DNA of 33,395 nucleotides, taken from the NCBI GenBank assembly GCA_025352105.1, contig JANXUB010000176.1, forward strand, positions 1 to 33,395. The letters run 5' to 3'. The notes beneath the pieces are model-generated. The model saw only the letters and a program-made list of their open reading frames with translations, made no database searches and was not told where the DNA came from. This DNA is from Burkholderiales bacterium (GTDB taxonomy: Bacteria; Pseudomonadota; Gammaproteobacteria; Burkholderiales; Casimicrobiaceae). The translations under genes and the position numbers were made by a program. Shown here piece by piece: positions 1 through 7,780 of the stretch. How positions within the stretch are numbered: the first letter of the stretch is position 1; each line of letters starts with the position of its first letter.

Positions 1-1260
1 CTTGCAGCCATAGGCCACGCTAATCGGCTTGCCCTTAACGGCGCACGGCGAGAGCTTGCAGCCGCCAGAGACGGGCGGGCCTTCGTTGCCGCCTGCGGGC
101 GGATGGCCGGGCTCTTTGGGCGGTGGGGACGTGTGCGGATGAGGCAGTGGCTCCTTCGATGGGATCTTGCCCTTGCCGGTCAGCTTGCCACTCAGGCGAT
201 CGCCAATGCGCTCGATAAGCTTGCCCACGCCCTCGGCCAAACCGGCGATTTTGCCGCCAGCTCCTGTGGCCTTGGCAACAGTGGCAAGCTTTGACAGACC
301 TTTATCGCCCACCACCGCAATGGCGACCTGACCTGCGACCTCGGCGGCCTGCTGTTGGATGGCCGCTTTGAGCTCGCCCATTTGTGTCGCTAACGATTTG
401 TCGGCGGTCAGGGCCTCTGACAGCACCTTGGCCATCTGGCACGCCTCGCCCTCGAGCTGCTCTCGGAGCCAGTTCTTGATTTCGTCAATGACCGCATCGC
501 GCTTTTCGGGGTCAGAGAGGACATCTATGCCTTGCTTGACCGCCTCATAGGCTGCAACGGCCGATTGCGCAGCGGACTCAGCGGCTGCCTTGGCCTGCGC
601 GTAGGCCGCCGCCGGGTCTTTGACCGCGCCGACGACAGCACCTGCACCGTCCGCGATCTTGCCGCCTACCCACTTGAAGCCATCCCATATCGCACCGGCG
701 GTGTCCTTTATTCCATCCCACACGGCACCCGGCAGATTCTTTGCCCACTCAAGATTTGACGCAGCTTCTGCGGCACTGAACTCCCGGTAGAACTTCATTG
801 GATCGGACGTTAGCTCGCCGTACAAGCGAGCCGCCATGAGCTCGATCATTTGCTCGAGCAGATTGGTGCAATTGACCTGATCGCTGGCAATCACCCCCGC
901 GTTGATTGCGCCGGGCAGCGGTGGCGTCGGAAACTTGCGCCCCGGCATCGGCGTGATCCAACCGGTGTTGCCGTGAATGGTTTGCCTTGAGCCATCGACG
1001 CCATTACTGCCCGATGCCTCGTCGGGCTTGAACTTCATCCCCTTGACGACGTCCAGTGCTTCCGAAGACAGCAAAAACGAAGGGAAACCGCCCTCGTTTT
1101 TGACCGTGGTTGAAACCCCCGTCGCAACCGCAAACGAAACGGCCGGGACGACCGGCACCATGCGGTTGGCAATGGGCAATGCCTTGAATCCGGGCGATAC
1201 TGGCGTCGCGAAATGATCGGGCCGCTGCTGCGCGTTCTTGATGACTTTGGGGGAACCCAT
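1..1260 (-). CDS. RHS-like polymorphic T6SS effector, N-terminal part (truncated by the window edge)
   Basis: An open frame runs leftwards from an ATG at 1260 to the window edge with no stop, giving at least 420 residues. The N-terminal 130 residues match nothing I recognise. The middle (about residues 165-340) is rich in Ala, Lys and Glu and probably helical. A Pro/Gly/His-rich hinge follows, and then a Cys-containing stretch ending in GKPISVAYGCK. That stretch resembles the entry segment of RHS/DUF6531 proteins (Cys, then PVxVATGxK), which precedes the RHS shell and a C-terminal toxin. The gene starts 2 bases after the DUF2169 stop codon and is the last visible member of the FHA-vgrG-DUF2169 operon, the usual place for a VgrG-delivered cargo effector. 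The toxin domain and any immunity gene would lie beyond position 1. The open frame is secure; the RHS assignment is an inference from a short motif and context. Confidence 0.6.
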   Translation of the reverse strand, partial: MGSPKVIKNAQQRPDHFATPVSPGFKALPIANRMVPVVPAVSFAVATGVSTTVKNEGGFPSFLLSSEALDVVKGMKFKPDEASGSNGVDGSRQTIHGNTGWITPMPGRKFPTPPLPGAINAGVIASDQVNCTNLLEQMIELMAARLYGELTSDPMKFYREFSAAEAASNLEWAKNLPGAVWDGIKDTAGAIWDGFKWVGGKIADGAGAVVGAVKDPAAAYAQAKAAAESAAQSAVAAYEAVKQGIDVLSDPEKRDAVIDEIKNWLREQLEGEACQMAKVLSEALTADKSLATQMGELKAAIQQQAAEVAGQVAIAVVGDKGLSKLATVAKATGAGGKIAGLAEGVGKLIERIGDRLSGKLTGKGKIPSKEPLPHPHTSPPPKEPGHPPAGGNEGPPVSGGCKLSPCAVKGKPISVAYGCK

Positions 1261-1262
1261 CG

Positions 1263-2393
1263 CTATGCCACCCGACCCATGGCAGCGGGCTTAACCAGCC
1301 CGATGACCTCGTACTCGTCAAAGCCTTCGCTTTGCTCAACAATAGTCTGCCAGCGCAACGTGACATGCCTGCGATCAGCGTCAATGATGACGGTGTCCAG
1401 ATCCATCATTTGTGAACGTCCGAGCACGCCGCCCCGCAAACAAACGACTTGCGCCGTCATCCGGGGCAGTGCAAAGTCGAGCGCTCCGTCGGGGGTTGGG
1501 AACAATCCGACCGTCTGTATCCTTTCGCCGCCCTCAAGGTATGGAGACACGACTTGATCGCGAGGCGCCATATTCCAGAAGGCGGTATCGAAATCAAGTG
1601 GCACGTTAGGCGCGACTTTGTCTCGCCATGCTTTGTCGTACGTGCCTGCAAATTGCAAGCGCTCGGTTTGTCGGGCCGACACCGCGCTGAGGCCAGCGGC
1701 CTCCATCGGCGCTTCGACTGAGGTTGCGACTTGATCCGGCCGCTCAATTTGCGGCGCAGGGTGCGACTGAAACGGGTCAGCGCCACGGCGTCCAAAAAAT
1801 CCGATGCCGCCGGGGTTATCCCAGTAGACATCCTTTTGGTGCGCGCCATCGTCAACGATTCCTCCGTAGGCGCTTGCAAAGCAGAGCGCCACCTGTCTCG
1901 CCTCGGTAGGCTCAGATCGCTTCCAGCCGCCCAGCAGCGTGTGAGTCCAACGGCTCGGGCCTGATACCTTGATTGTTTTGTCGATACAGACCTTTTGCTT
2001 TTTTGTCACCACACGCAGGTTGACCAACCAGCGCGGCAGTGGCTCGCCACCTTGTGTGCGAGCACTTCCCACAACGATCACATCGGTGGCGGGCTTGTAG
2101 GCGATGATTTCGCTCGGATACCGTATCGCTGCGTAGTCGTCGGGGTCGTACGGCTCGGCGTCTTTCTTACGGCGCTTCTCGGGTTTTTGGCGCACCACAG
2201 CGGCAGCTTCCGCTTCGGGCTCGGTTTGGTCGTTGAGCACGAAATCGGGCTGGTTGGCAAGCGGCAACAGCGTCCCGTCATGCGCGATCTTGAAAGTGGC
2301 CTTCAGCAACACGCAGTCGTAAATTCTGCCGTGGTAGAAGGCTTGTGGAATGCAAAGGGCCTTGAACGGCGAGATATTGGTAACGAGTGCCAT
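1263..2393 (-). CDS. DUF2169 family T6SS adaptor protein
   Basis: A 376-residue protein with the features of the DUF2169 family. It starts with a short beta-rich segment (TNISPFKA), followed by a YDPDDYAAIRYPSE stretch near residue 100, a WLVNLRV strand, an AYGG motif, and a conserved PFQSHPAPQIERPD region around residue 215. A region around residues 265-285 carries NMAPRDQ. DUF2169 proteins are cytoplasmic and are thought to help load PAAR- or VgrG-linked effectors onto the T6SS spike. The gene lies 17 bases after vgrG and 2 bases before the RHS-like effector gene, which fits an adaptor for that effector. A Lys/Glu-rich insertion (about residues 67-80) is the only unusual feature. Confidence 0.85.
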   Translation of the reverse strand: MALVTNISPFKALCIPQAFYHGRIYDCVLLKATFKIAHDGTLLPLANQPDFVLNDQTEPEAEAAAVVRQKPEKRRKKDAEPYDPDDYAAIRYPSEIIAYKPATDVIVVGSARTQGGEPLPRWLVNLRVVTKKQKVCIDKTIKVSGPSRWTHTLLGGWKRSEPTEARQVALCFASAYGGIVDDGAHQKDVYWDNPGGIGFFGRRGADPFQSHPAPQIERPDQVATSVEAPMEAAGLSAVSARQTERLQFAGTYDKAWRDKVAPNVPLDFDTAFWNMAPRDQVVSPYLEGGERIQTVGLFPTPDGALDFALPRMTAQVVCLRGGVLGRSQMMDLDTVIIDADRRHVTLRWQTIVEQSEGFDEYEVIGLVKPAAMGRVA

Positions 2394-2410
2394 AGCTTCG
2401 GGCGCTGCGC

Positions 2411-4807
2411 CTAGTTCAGGTCAATCTTGCGGCTGTCCACATCGACGATCTCATCACCGTCAATTTTTATTTTTTTCGCCTTAAGAATGATCGTCCCGCT
2501 CTCGGCGTCAAGCGTGATGCTGGTGTCGCCCGCTTGAATAACGATGCTCTTTCCCGCAGAGATGGCGATGGTTTCGCCCGCGCTAACTGCTGTGCTTTTT
2601 CCGGATTCAAACGTGGTCGTTTCGCCAACGGAGACTTTCTTGATCTTGCCGATGTTTTCGATATTGGCGAACCCGACATTGGTCATCCATGCGGCACCCA
2701 CGTTCAACATGTAGCCCGCGCCAATATTGGTCATCTGCGCGATGCCTACTGTTTTGGTGGACATGAGTTTGATCAACTCAGTCTTCGAGCTTCCGACCGT
2801 CAGGTTTTGGTTACGCCCGATCTTGACTTTCTCGTTGCTGCCAACCGTTTCAGTGCGGTTACTTCCGATTTTGATCGTTTCGTTTTTGCCAACGTCTTCG
2901 CTGCGGTTGTCACCAATGCTGATCGTTTCGTTGTGATCGACGCGCTCTTTGCGGTTGGAGTGAATGGTGATGGTCTCGTTGCCATCGACCTCCTCATCTC
3001 TCCACCCATGCACCGTGATCGTTTCGTTCCGATCCACCGTCTCCGTACGATCTCGCTGGATGTGGTTTAGCTCGTCGCGATCGATGGTTTTGCGGCGATC
3101 ACGTCCGACCCATTTGTCCTCGTCGTTCTCGACTTCGGTGAGCTGGTCTTTCTGGGCGTGGAGCCAGAGTTGTTCTTTGCCTTTCAGATCTTCGAAGCGA
3201 ATGGCGTTGGCGTCGCCTATTGCGGCCTTCATGCCGGCACCGGCGGCGCCGCCTTTGCTCGATCTCGTTAAGATGCCCGACTGGGTTTTGTTGTCCGGGA
3301 GGCTCCACGGGGGCATCTGGTCGGCGTTGTAGACGCGACCGGTGATGATCGGGTAGTCCGGGTCGCCGTCGATGTGATCGACGATCACTTCCTGCCCGAT
3401 GCGCGGGATGTGGATGGCGCCGTAGTTGCTGCCCGCCCACGGGTGGGAGACGCGCATCCAGCAGCTTGAGTTCTCGTTGTTCGCGCCGTAGCGATCCCAC
3501 GGAAACTGCACTTTGATGCGACCGTATTTGTCGGTGTAGATCTCTTCACCCGCCGGGCCGACGACGACGGCGACCTGGGGGCCGTGACTCTTTGGTTTCG
3601 GGGTGAGCGGCTGCGCCCGGTAGGCGAGCTTTGCGGGCTGCGTGAGTAGTGTGAAGTTCCAGAGCGCACTTACGTCGTTGTCGTCATCATGGTCTGCTTC
3701 TTTGCTGGCGTCGAGCGCGGTTTTGGTGGTGGTGGTGGCTTTGCTCGCTTTGCTGCCTGCTGTCGCTTTCGGCTTGGTGGCAGCCATGTTCTTCCTGCTG
3801 CGCGGCCTGAATGCGTAGGTTTCGTAGTCGTTGTTGCGCAGCCGGTAGTTGACGCCGACGATCAGGTGCTGGGCGTTTTGGTCGGCGAGCGGACAGCGCG
3901 TGAGGTTGAACAGGTAGCCGGGGGCTGCTGTCCTCACCGTGGCCTCGCCAGTGGCGCGCACCTGCTCGGCCTGGAGCGCTTCGATGCGGGCGCGAGCGTA
4001 GTTCTCGCCATCGCCCACATCGGTGTAGCCACCGGGCCAGGCGTAGCGCTCCCATGCGTCGTGGGTATGCCCCACCGGATGCAGTTGCTTGGTCAGCAGG
4101 TTGGCTTTGGGGCGCTCGAAGTCATAGTCGCTCGTGATGTACTGTCCGGGGTCGATCTCCTGGCGCGGTCGCCAGCCGTAAATGTGCTCCTCGGTGGCCA
4201 CCGTGCCTGCGTCGTAGCCGAAGTACTTGATCGTTGATCGCCCGGCGAGCGGGCTGTGCGAGGCGGCGCCGTCGCACAGGATCAGGCTGTGTTTGCCTGC
4301 GGCGTGCTCGAAGTAGTAGTAGATGCCTTCGTGCTCCATCAGCCGGGAGACGAAGTTCAAGTCTGTCTCGTGATACTGAACGCAGTAGTCCCAGATCCGG
4401 TAGCTGCCGGAGAGCGCTCGCTTGATCGGAAAGCCGTACGGCTTGAGTACCGATTCGATGATGTCGGGTATCCGCATTTGCTGAAAAATCTTGCTGTCGG
4501 AGCGGCGCGAAGCGAGCCAGAGCCACGGCTGTAGTCGGGCTTCGAAGTAGTGGTAGCGCCGGTTGCGACCGATAAATTCAAAGCGCGTGCAGAGCCCGTT
4601 GAAGAAGCGCTTCGGGCCATCGTCCTCGGTTTCGAGCGCGAGCGTCATGTCTTTGCCTAAAACCGCTCTGGGGTCAGCGCTCTTTTGTTCTGATGCGAAC
4701 GTAACGCGAAAGTCAAACAGCGTTGACAACGCCTCTGCGCCCGTCATCTCAAGGAACAACAGGGCGTCGTGCGCCAGGGGGGTCGTGGCTTCTACTAGAC
4801 GGGGCAT
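2411..4807 (-). CDS. vgrG: VgrG (TssI) T6SS spike protein with extended beta-helix
   Basis: A 798-residue VgrG, the trimeric puncturing tip of the type VI secretion system. Residues 1-335 are the gp27-like hub, with the characteristic YCVQYHETD and SRLMEHEGIYYYF motifs (about 141-166). Residues 410-500 are the gp5 OB-fold, with YTDKYGRIKVQFPWDR and WAGSNYGAIHIPRIGQEV. Residues 535-798 form a long spike of DUF2345 type. This includes at least five 16-residue repeats starting N-E-T-I (or N-E-K-V) at about 594, 610, 626, 642 and 658, which suits a triple-stranded beta-helix. A Lys/Thr/Ala then Asp-rich low-complexity linker (about 343-380) between hub and OB-fold is unusual. No enzymatic C-terminal extension is visible, so cargo is probably carried by the downstream gene. 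The start overlaps the end of the upstream FHA gene by 13 bases, implying translational coupling. Confidence 0.95.
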   Translation of the reverse strand: MPRLVEATTPLAHDALLFLEMTGAEALSTLFDFRVTFASEQKSADPRAVLGKDMTLALETEDDGPKRFFNGLCTRFEFIGRNRRYHYFEARLQPWLWLASRRSDSKIFQQMRIPDIIESVLKPYGFPIKRALSGSYRIWDYCVQYHETDLNFVSRLMEHEGIYYYFEHAAGKHSLILCDGAASHSPLAGRSTIKYFGYDAGTVATEEHIYGWRPRQEIDPGQYITSDYDFERPKANLLTKQLHPVGHTHDAWERYAWPGGYTDVGDGENYARARIEALQAEQVRATGEATVRTAAPGYLFNLTRCPLADQNAQHLIVGVNYRLRNNDYETYAFRPRSRKNMAATKPKATAGSKASKATTTTKTALDASKEADHDDDNDVSALWNFTLLTQPAKLAYRAQPLTPKPKSHGPQVAVVVGPAGEEIYTDKYGRIKVQFPWDRYGANNENSSCWMRVSHPWAGSNYGAIHIPRIGQEVIVDHIDGDPDYPIITGRVYNADQMPPWSLPDNKTQSGILTRSSKGGAAGAGMKAAIGDANAIRFEDLKGKEQLWLHAQKDQLTEVENDEDKWVGRDRRKTIDRDELNHIQRDRTETVDRNETITVHGWRDEEVDGNETITIHSNRKERVDHNETISIGDNRSEDVGKNETIKIGSNRTETVGSNEKVKIGRNQNLTVGSSKTELIKLMSTKTVGIAQMTNIGAGYMLNVGAAWMTNVGFANIENIGKIKKVSVGETTTFESGKSTAVSAGETIAISAGKSIVIQAGDTSITLDAESGTIILKAKKIKIDGDEIVDVDSRKIDLN

Positions 4808-5943
4808 GGGTGCATCTGAAGTTTAGGGACGGGGTTGGTGAGGTGGGTGAGGTCGTCGGATGCAGCGCGCTCCGGCCGAGGGCTTCGGTGCGAAGGCAGC
4901 GTCGGGGTTCCGGGCAGCGTCGGGGTTCCGGTCAGCGTTGAGGCGCCGGGCGGCTTGGCGAGGACATCAAGGCGGACGCGCCCGGCAACCTCGGTGTACG
5001 CCTCGACGAACGCGCCGCCCCACGCTTGATGAAAATCATCTTCGGTGAGCATCATTTCCTGTGCGAAGCGAGCGCTCTGCGCGTCCCACCACCGGGCTTT
5101 GTCGGCGCTTGCGGCGACATGAATGCGCTGCTCGGCGGTGTCCTTCAGAGCGGCGTCAAGTTGGCGCGGATCGAGCCGCGCCAGCACGTCGCTTAAGGCG
5201 CTGTGCATGCCCGCGATCACGCCAGCATCATGCGCGAGCAGATCGGCAAAAGCTTCGGGCAGCGCACGTGTGCCGTGCATAAAACCGGGTAGCTGTCCGG
5301 TGAGCATTTGCACGATCGCGGCCTCGGCCATCGGCAGGTAATGCAGCGGGTTATTTGATTGCTCGGAGATCAGCGTGGAGCCGACGCGAATCTCCCTCTG
5401 GGTGATGGCGCGTGCGGCGAGCAAGTCCATCGTGCCCTGCGTGATTTCGCGCAGCATCACGCCGAGTAGCTCCGCGTGTTCAGCGCTGAATCCGTCGTGG
5501 AACAGGGTGTGTGGCAGCTCGGCACCGTCAAGCAGCGCGAGGCGTAGCGCTTCGCTGGTGATGGCAGGTTGCGCGATGTTTGGCGCTTTGGGTGGAGCAA
5601 GGCCCGCAATGCGTTCGCTGTCGACAACGTTCGCGTACAGCAAATAGGGGCCCACTTCGATGACGTCTTCGTCCTGCACGATGGCGCTTTCGCCGGGCTC
5701 CAACTCTTGCTCGCCGACGTTGACCACCAGCGTGGCGCTGCGATTGCTGAGGATCGGAACGCCGCGAACGAATGTCACCTCGGCATGCAATCTCGACACG
5801 CGGCGATAGCGCTCATCGGCGAGCACCAGCGTGTTCTTCTCGTCGCGCCCGAGCGTGCCGCCACCCGGCCCGATGACGTGGACCGCGTACGGCGCCGGAA
5901 AGGCGTAGTCCAGCGCGGCAATTTTCAGATGAAGTTCAGGCAT
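4795..5943 (-). CDS. tagH: T6SS-associated FHA-domain protein (TagH/ImpI/VasC type)
   Basis: A 382-residue protein with an N-terminal forkhead-associated domain (about 22-105) that keeps the phosphothreonine-binding residues: G32-R33, S50-R51-L52-H53 and the SN at 66-67. Residues about 140-335 form the conserved C-terminal region of T6SS FHA proteins, including LLAARAITQREIRV and EQSNNPLHYL. In characterised T6SSs, such proteins sense Thr phosphorylation by a PpkA-type kinase and promote assembly. No kinase or phosphatase lies in the window. The gene heads the operon leading into vgrG. The C-terminal tail is low-complexity, with a duplicated GTPTLP hexapeptide. A paralogue lies at 24704-25900. 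The start is the first Met before the FHA strand; no strong ribosome site precedes it. Confidence 0.9.
   Translation of the reverse strand: MPELHLKIAALDYAFPAPYAVHVIGPGGGTLGRDEKNTLVLADERYRRVSRLHAEVTFVRGVPILSNRSATLVVNVGEQELEPGESAIVQDEDVIEVGPYLLYANVVDSERIAGLAPPKAPNIAQPAITSEALRLALLDGAELPHTLFHDGFSAEHAELLGVMLREITQGTMDLLAARAITQREIRVGSTLISEQSNNPLHYLPMAEAAIVQMLTGQLPGFMHGTRALPEAFADLLAHDAGVIAGMHSALSDVLARLDPRQLDAALKDTAEQRIHVAASADKARWWDAQSARFAQEMMLTEDDFHQAWGGAFVEAYTEVAGRVRLDVLAKPPGASTLTGTPTLPGTPTLPSHRSPRPERAASDDLTHLTNPVPKLQMHPCPV
4896..4931. repeat. Perfect 18-bp tandem duplication inside the FHA gene
   Basis: Two adjacent identical 18-base units (4896-4913 and 4914-4931, each starting gcagcgtcgg) are followed by a degenerate start of a third. 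The unit is a multiple of three and encodes GTPTLP twice in the low-complexity C-terminal tail of the T6SS FHA protein. It could change in copy number by slippage without shifting the frame. Confidence 0.8.
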
Positions 5944-6182
5944 GTGCGCGGCTGCGAGCCCGACGAGCGTCGCGCTTCGGTGTTGGCAAGTTTGCTGGCC
6001 TCGAAACGGGGGGGATGGAGCAGACTTGGCGCGGGCGGAAAAGCATGAACGGAGGTTTCGACAAAAAACGCGACCACGGCGAACACGGCGGACACGGGCT
6101 AGTCCTTATCTTAGTATGTTGTCATGAAATTAGCTATTTTTATGGCGTCAGCATAATCTGTATTTTTTGCTGCTAACTTCCG

Positions 6183-6473
6183 GTGCATTGGGGCGATCAG
6201 GCGACTAACGTCCTGCACGCTATCAAGCCATGGGACTGGCGTCACGAGCGAGTGTTCACTAACGCGATGCGAGTATTCGGCGCGTTCGCGAAAGAGGATA
6301 TTGAAAAACAGCTTTTGTCCAAAAGCGCCTACGCACTGGGGTTAGGTGCTATTTTCATAGCAAGTCGACTCATCGCAAAAAATCGTTCCAGCCCAAGAGC
6401 AATGGCGCTTTCATGCAAAAAGCTATTTTTCCCTAAAAGCTCAGAAAGCAGCACCGAAGACGCGACGCACTGA
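6183..6473 (+). CDS. Possible small hypothetical protein in a gene-poor region
   Basis: A 96-codon frame with a GTG start lies in the 746-base stretch 5944-6689 between the FHA gene and the ankyrin gene. The product has a short hydrophobic segment (AYALGLGAIFIASRLIA, about residues 49-65) followed by a basic Lys/Arg-rich tail, so it could be a small membrane protein or a gene remnant. I recognise no family. Only a weak ribosome site precedes the GTG, and the local sequence is more AT-rich than its neighbours. An internal ATG at 6267 is an alternative start. The rest of 5944-6689 holds nothing else I can identify except a short frame just before the ankyrin gene. Confidence 0.3.
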   Translation: MHWGDQATNVLHAIKPWDWRHERVFTNAMRVFGAFAKEDIEKQLLSKSAYALGLGAIFIASRLIAKNRSSPRAMALSCKKLFFPKSSESSTEDATH

Positions 6474-6591
6474 TCGAGCGTCGGGCGGATGCTGAGGACA
6501 GCTCATTTGCCGACGTTGATCAGAGCGCTGTAGGCGATTTGTAGGGCATGGAGCGCTAATGTGTCCATTCATAGTTTTCACAATGCGCCTC

Positions 6592-6693
6592 ATGAAAATC
6601 TTGCTCGTCCTCGGTAGTATTTTGCGCTGCCCCCCTCAAATGAACGCGTTCAACCGAGTGGTCGCTACGCTGCTGGCAGCGGCTCGACGATGA
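6592..6693 (+). CDS. Short upstream ORF overlapping the ankyrin gene start
   Basis: A 33-codon frame starting MKILLVLGSILRC (with an in-frame ATG also at 6583) ends in a TGA at 6691-6693. That stop overlaps the ATG of the ankyrin gene at 6690 in an ATGA arrangement. The geometry is typical of translational coupling, so this may be a leader peptide. The alternative is a chance frame. The product has a short hydrophobic start but no recognisable domain. Confidence 0.3.
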   Translation: MKILLVLGSILRCPPQMNAFNRVVATLLAAARR

Positions 6694-7694
6694 CCACAAC
6701 GCTTGCAACCGCCGCCTCGACGGCAACGCATGTGAAGTGGGCTTTCTGGTGCATCGCGACGATTGATGCAGCCCTGCTGCTGGTGATATTCGTCGCCACG
6801 CTGACTCATGAAGGCGGCGGGCACAACGATGGCGGGCGCGAGATGGGCATATTTTTCTTCCTGATCGTGCCCGGGGTCGCGCTAACGCTTGCGGTGCTGC
6901 TGTTCATTTTTACGGAGCATGTCGTCTGGCGCAGTATCGCCATCCTGATCGTTGCGGGGCCGGGTTTGTACTTTCTGGTGGATCAGGCCAACAGTTTGAA
7001 AGAAAGCTTTTTCTATGCGCAGAGAGAGCGCGGAAGCGGTCATTTTTCGATGTTCGGCTCACAGCGGGCACTACGACCATTGGCCACAGCCGTCGTCAAT
7101 GGCGATGTCGCGTTTCTGCGAAACAACGCGCCGGGCGTTGATCTCAATGCGCCCGGTGATCACGACATCACGCTGCTAAAAATAGCAGTGCGTGAAGCGA
7201 AAAAACAGGAGTACGAGCGCCAGCAACCGATTGATGGGCACTTGGCGGTGATCAAGGCGTTGCTGGAGCTGGGCGCGAAGCCCGGCGACGAGCTACGCGA
7301 GGCGCTGGAAATACGTGATCCTGCCGTGCTGAAAGCGTTGCTGGATGCGGGCGCGGACCCCAATCAAAAGAACGCCGACGGACGCTGGTTGATGGCGTTT
7401 GATCACAGCCAGACGCCGCTGCAACACTTTCGTTTGCTGACCGAACGCGGCATGAACGTGGACATGATGGACGGCAGCGAACCGCTCGACGTTGAGCTCG
7501 CGATTTTTGAGCGCTGGGATCTGGTGGCGCATCTCATCGAGCGCGGCGCAGATTTCCGAAAACCGCGCACTGACGACGGGCGAACGGTGGCAAGCGTGCT
7601 GGCGCAGCGGATTGAGGACAACGGCAAAGAAGGCAAGGCGCTGCCGCCTGATTTGCTACGTGTGCAATCGTTGATTAGCGAGAAACGACGATGA
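6690..7694 (+). CDS. Membrane protein with C-terminal ankyrin repeats
   Basis: A 334-residue protein with three predicted membrane helices (about 17-38, 52-75 and 78-98), followed by a soluble region with ankyrin-like units. The clearest repeats are around residues 183-197 (GHLAVIKALLELGAKP), 210-226 (DPAVLKALLDAGADPNQ) and 275-292 (ERWDLVAHLIERGADF). Ankyrin repeats bind proteins, so this is likely a membrane-anchored scaffold. The first 40 residues between helix 1 and helix 2 are followed by a Gly/His/Asp-rich loop (EGGGHNDGGRE). It lies between the T6SS genes and rhlE but on the opposite strand to both, so no functional link can be drawn. It may be translationally coupled to a short upstream frame. 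Specific function unknown. Confidence 0.75.
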   Translation: MTTTLATAASTATHVKWAFWCIATIDAALLLVIFVATLTHEGGGHNDGGREMGIFFFLIVPGVALTLAVLLFIFTEHVVWRSIAILIVAGPGLYFLVDQANSLKESFFYAQRERGSGHFSMFGSQRALRPLATAVVNGDVAFLRNNAPGVDLNAPGDHDITLLKIAVREAKKQEYERQQPIDGHLAVIKALLELGAKPGDELREALEIRDPAVLKALLDAGADPNQKNADGRWLMAFDHSQTPLQHFRLLTERGMNVDMMDGSEPLDVELAIFERWDLVAHLIERGADFRKPRTDDGRTVASVLAQRIEDNGKEGKALPPDLLRVQSLISEKRR

Positions 7695-7780
7695 CTCGTC
7701 GCGGATCAACAGGAAGCACTTTCCAATGCAGGGGGCGAGTAAAAAATCACCCATCCGGATCCCGCCCCGCCTGCAAACGA

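Noticed and set aside
7695-7780. Terminator between the convergent ankyrin and rhlE genes
   Set aside because: A long-range gcag-gggcg/cgccc-ctgc pairing and an A6/T6 run exist, but the T-run lies inside the loop rather than after a stem, so it does not fit an intrinsic terminator.
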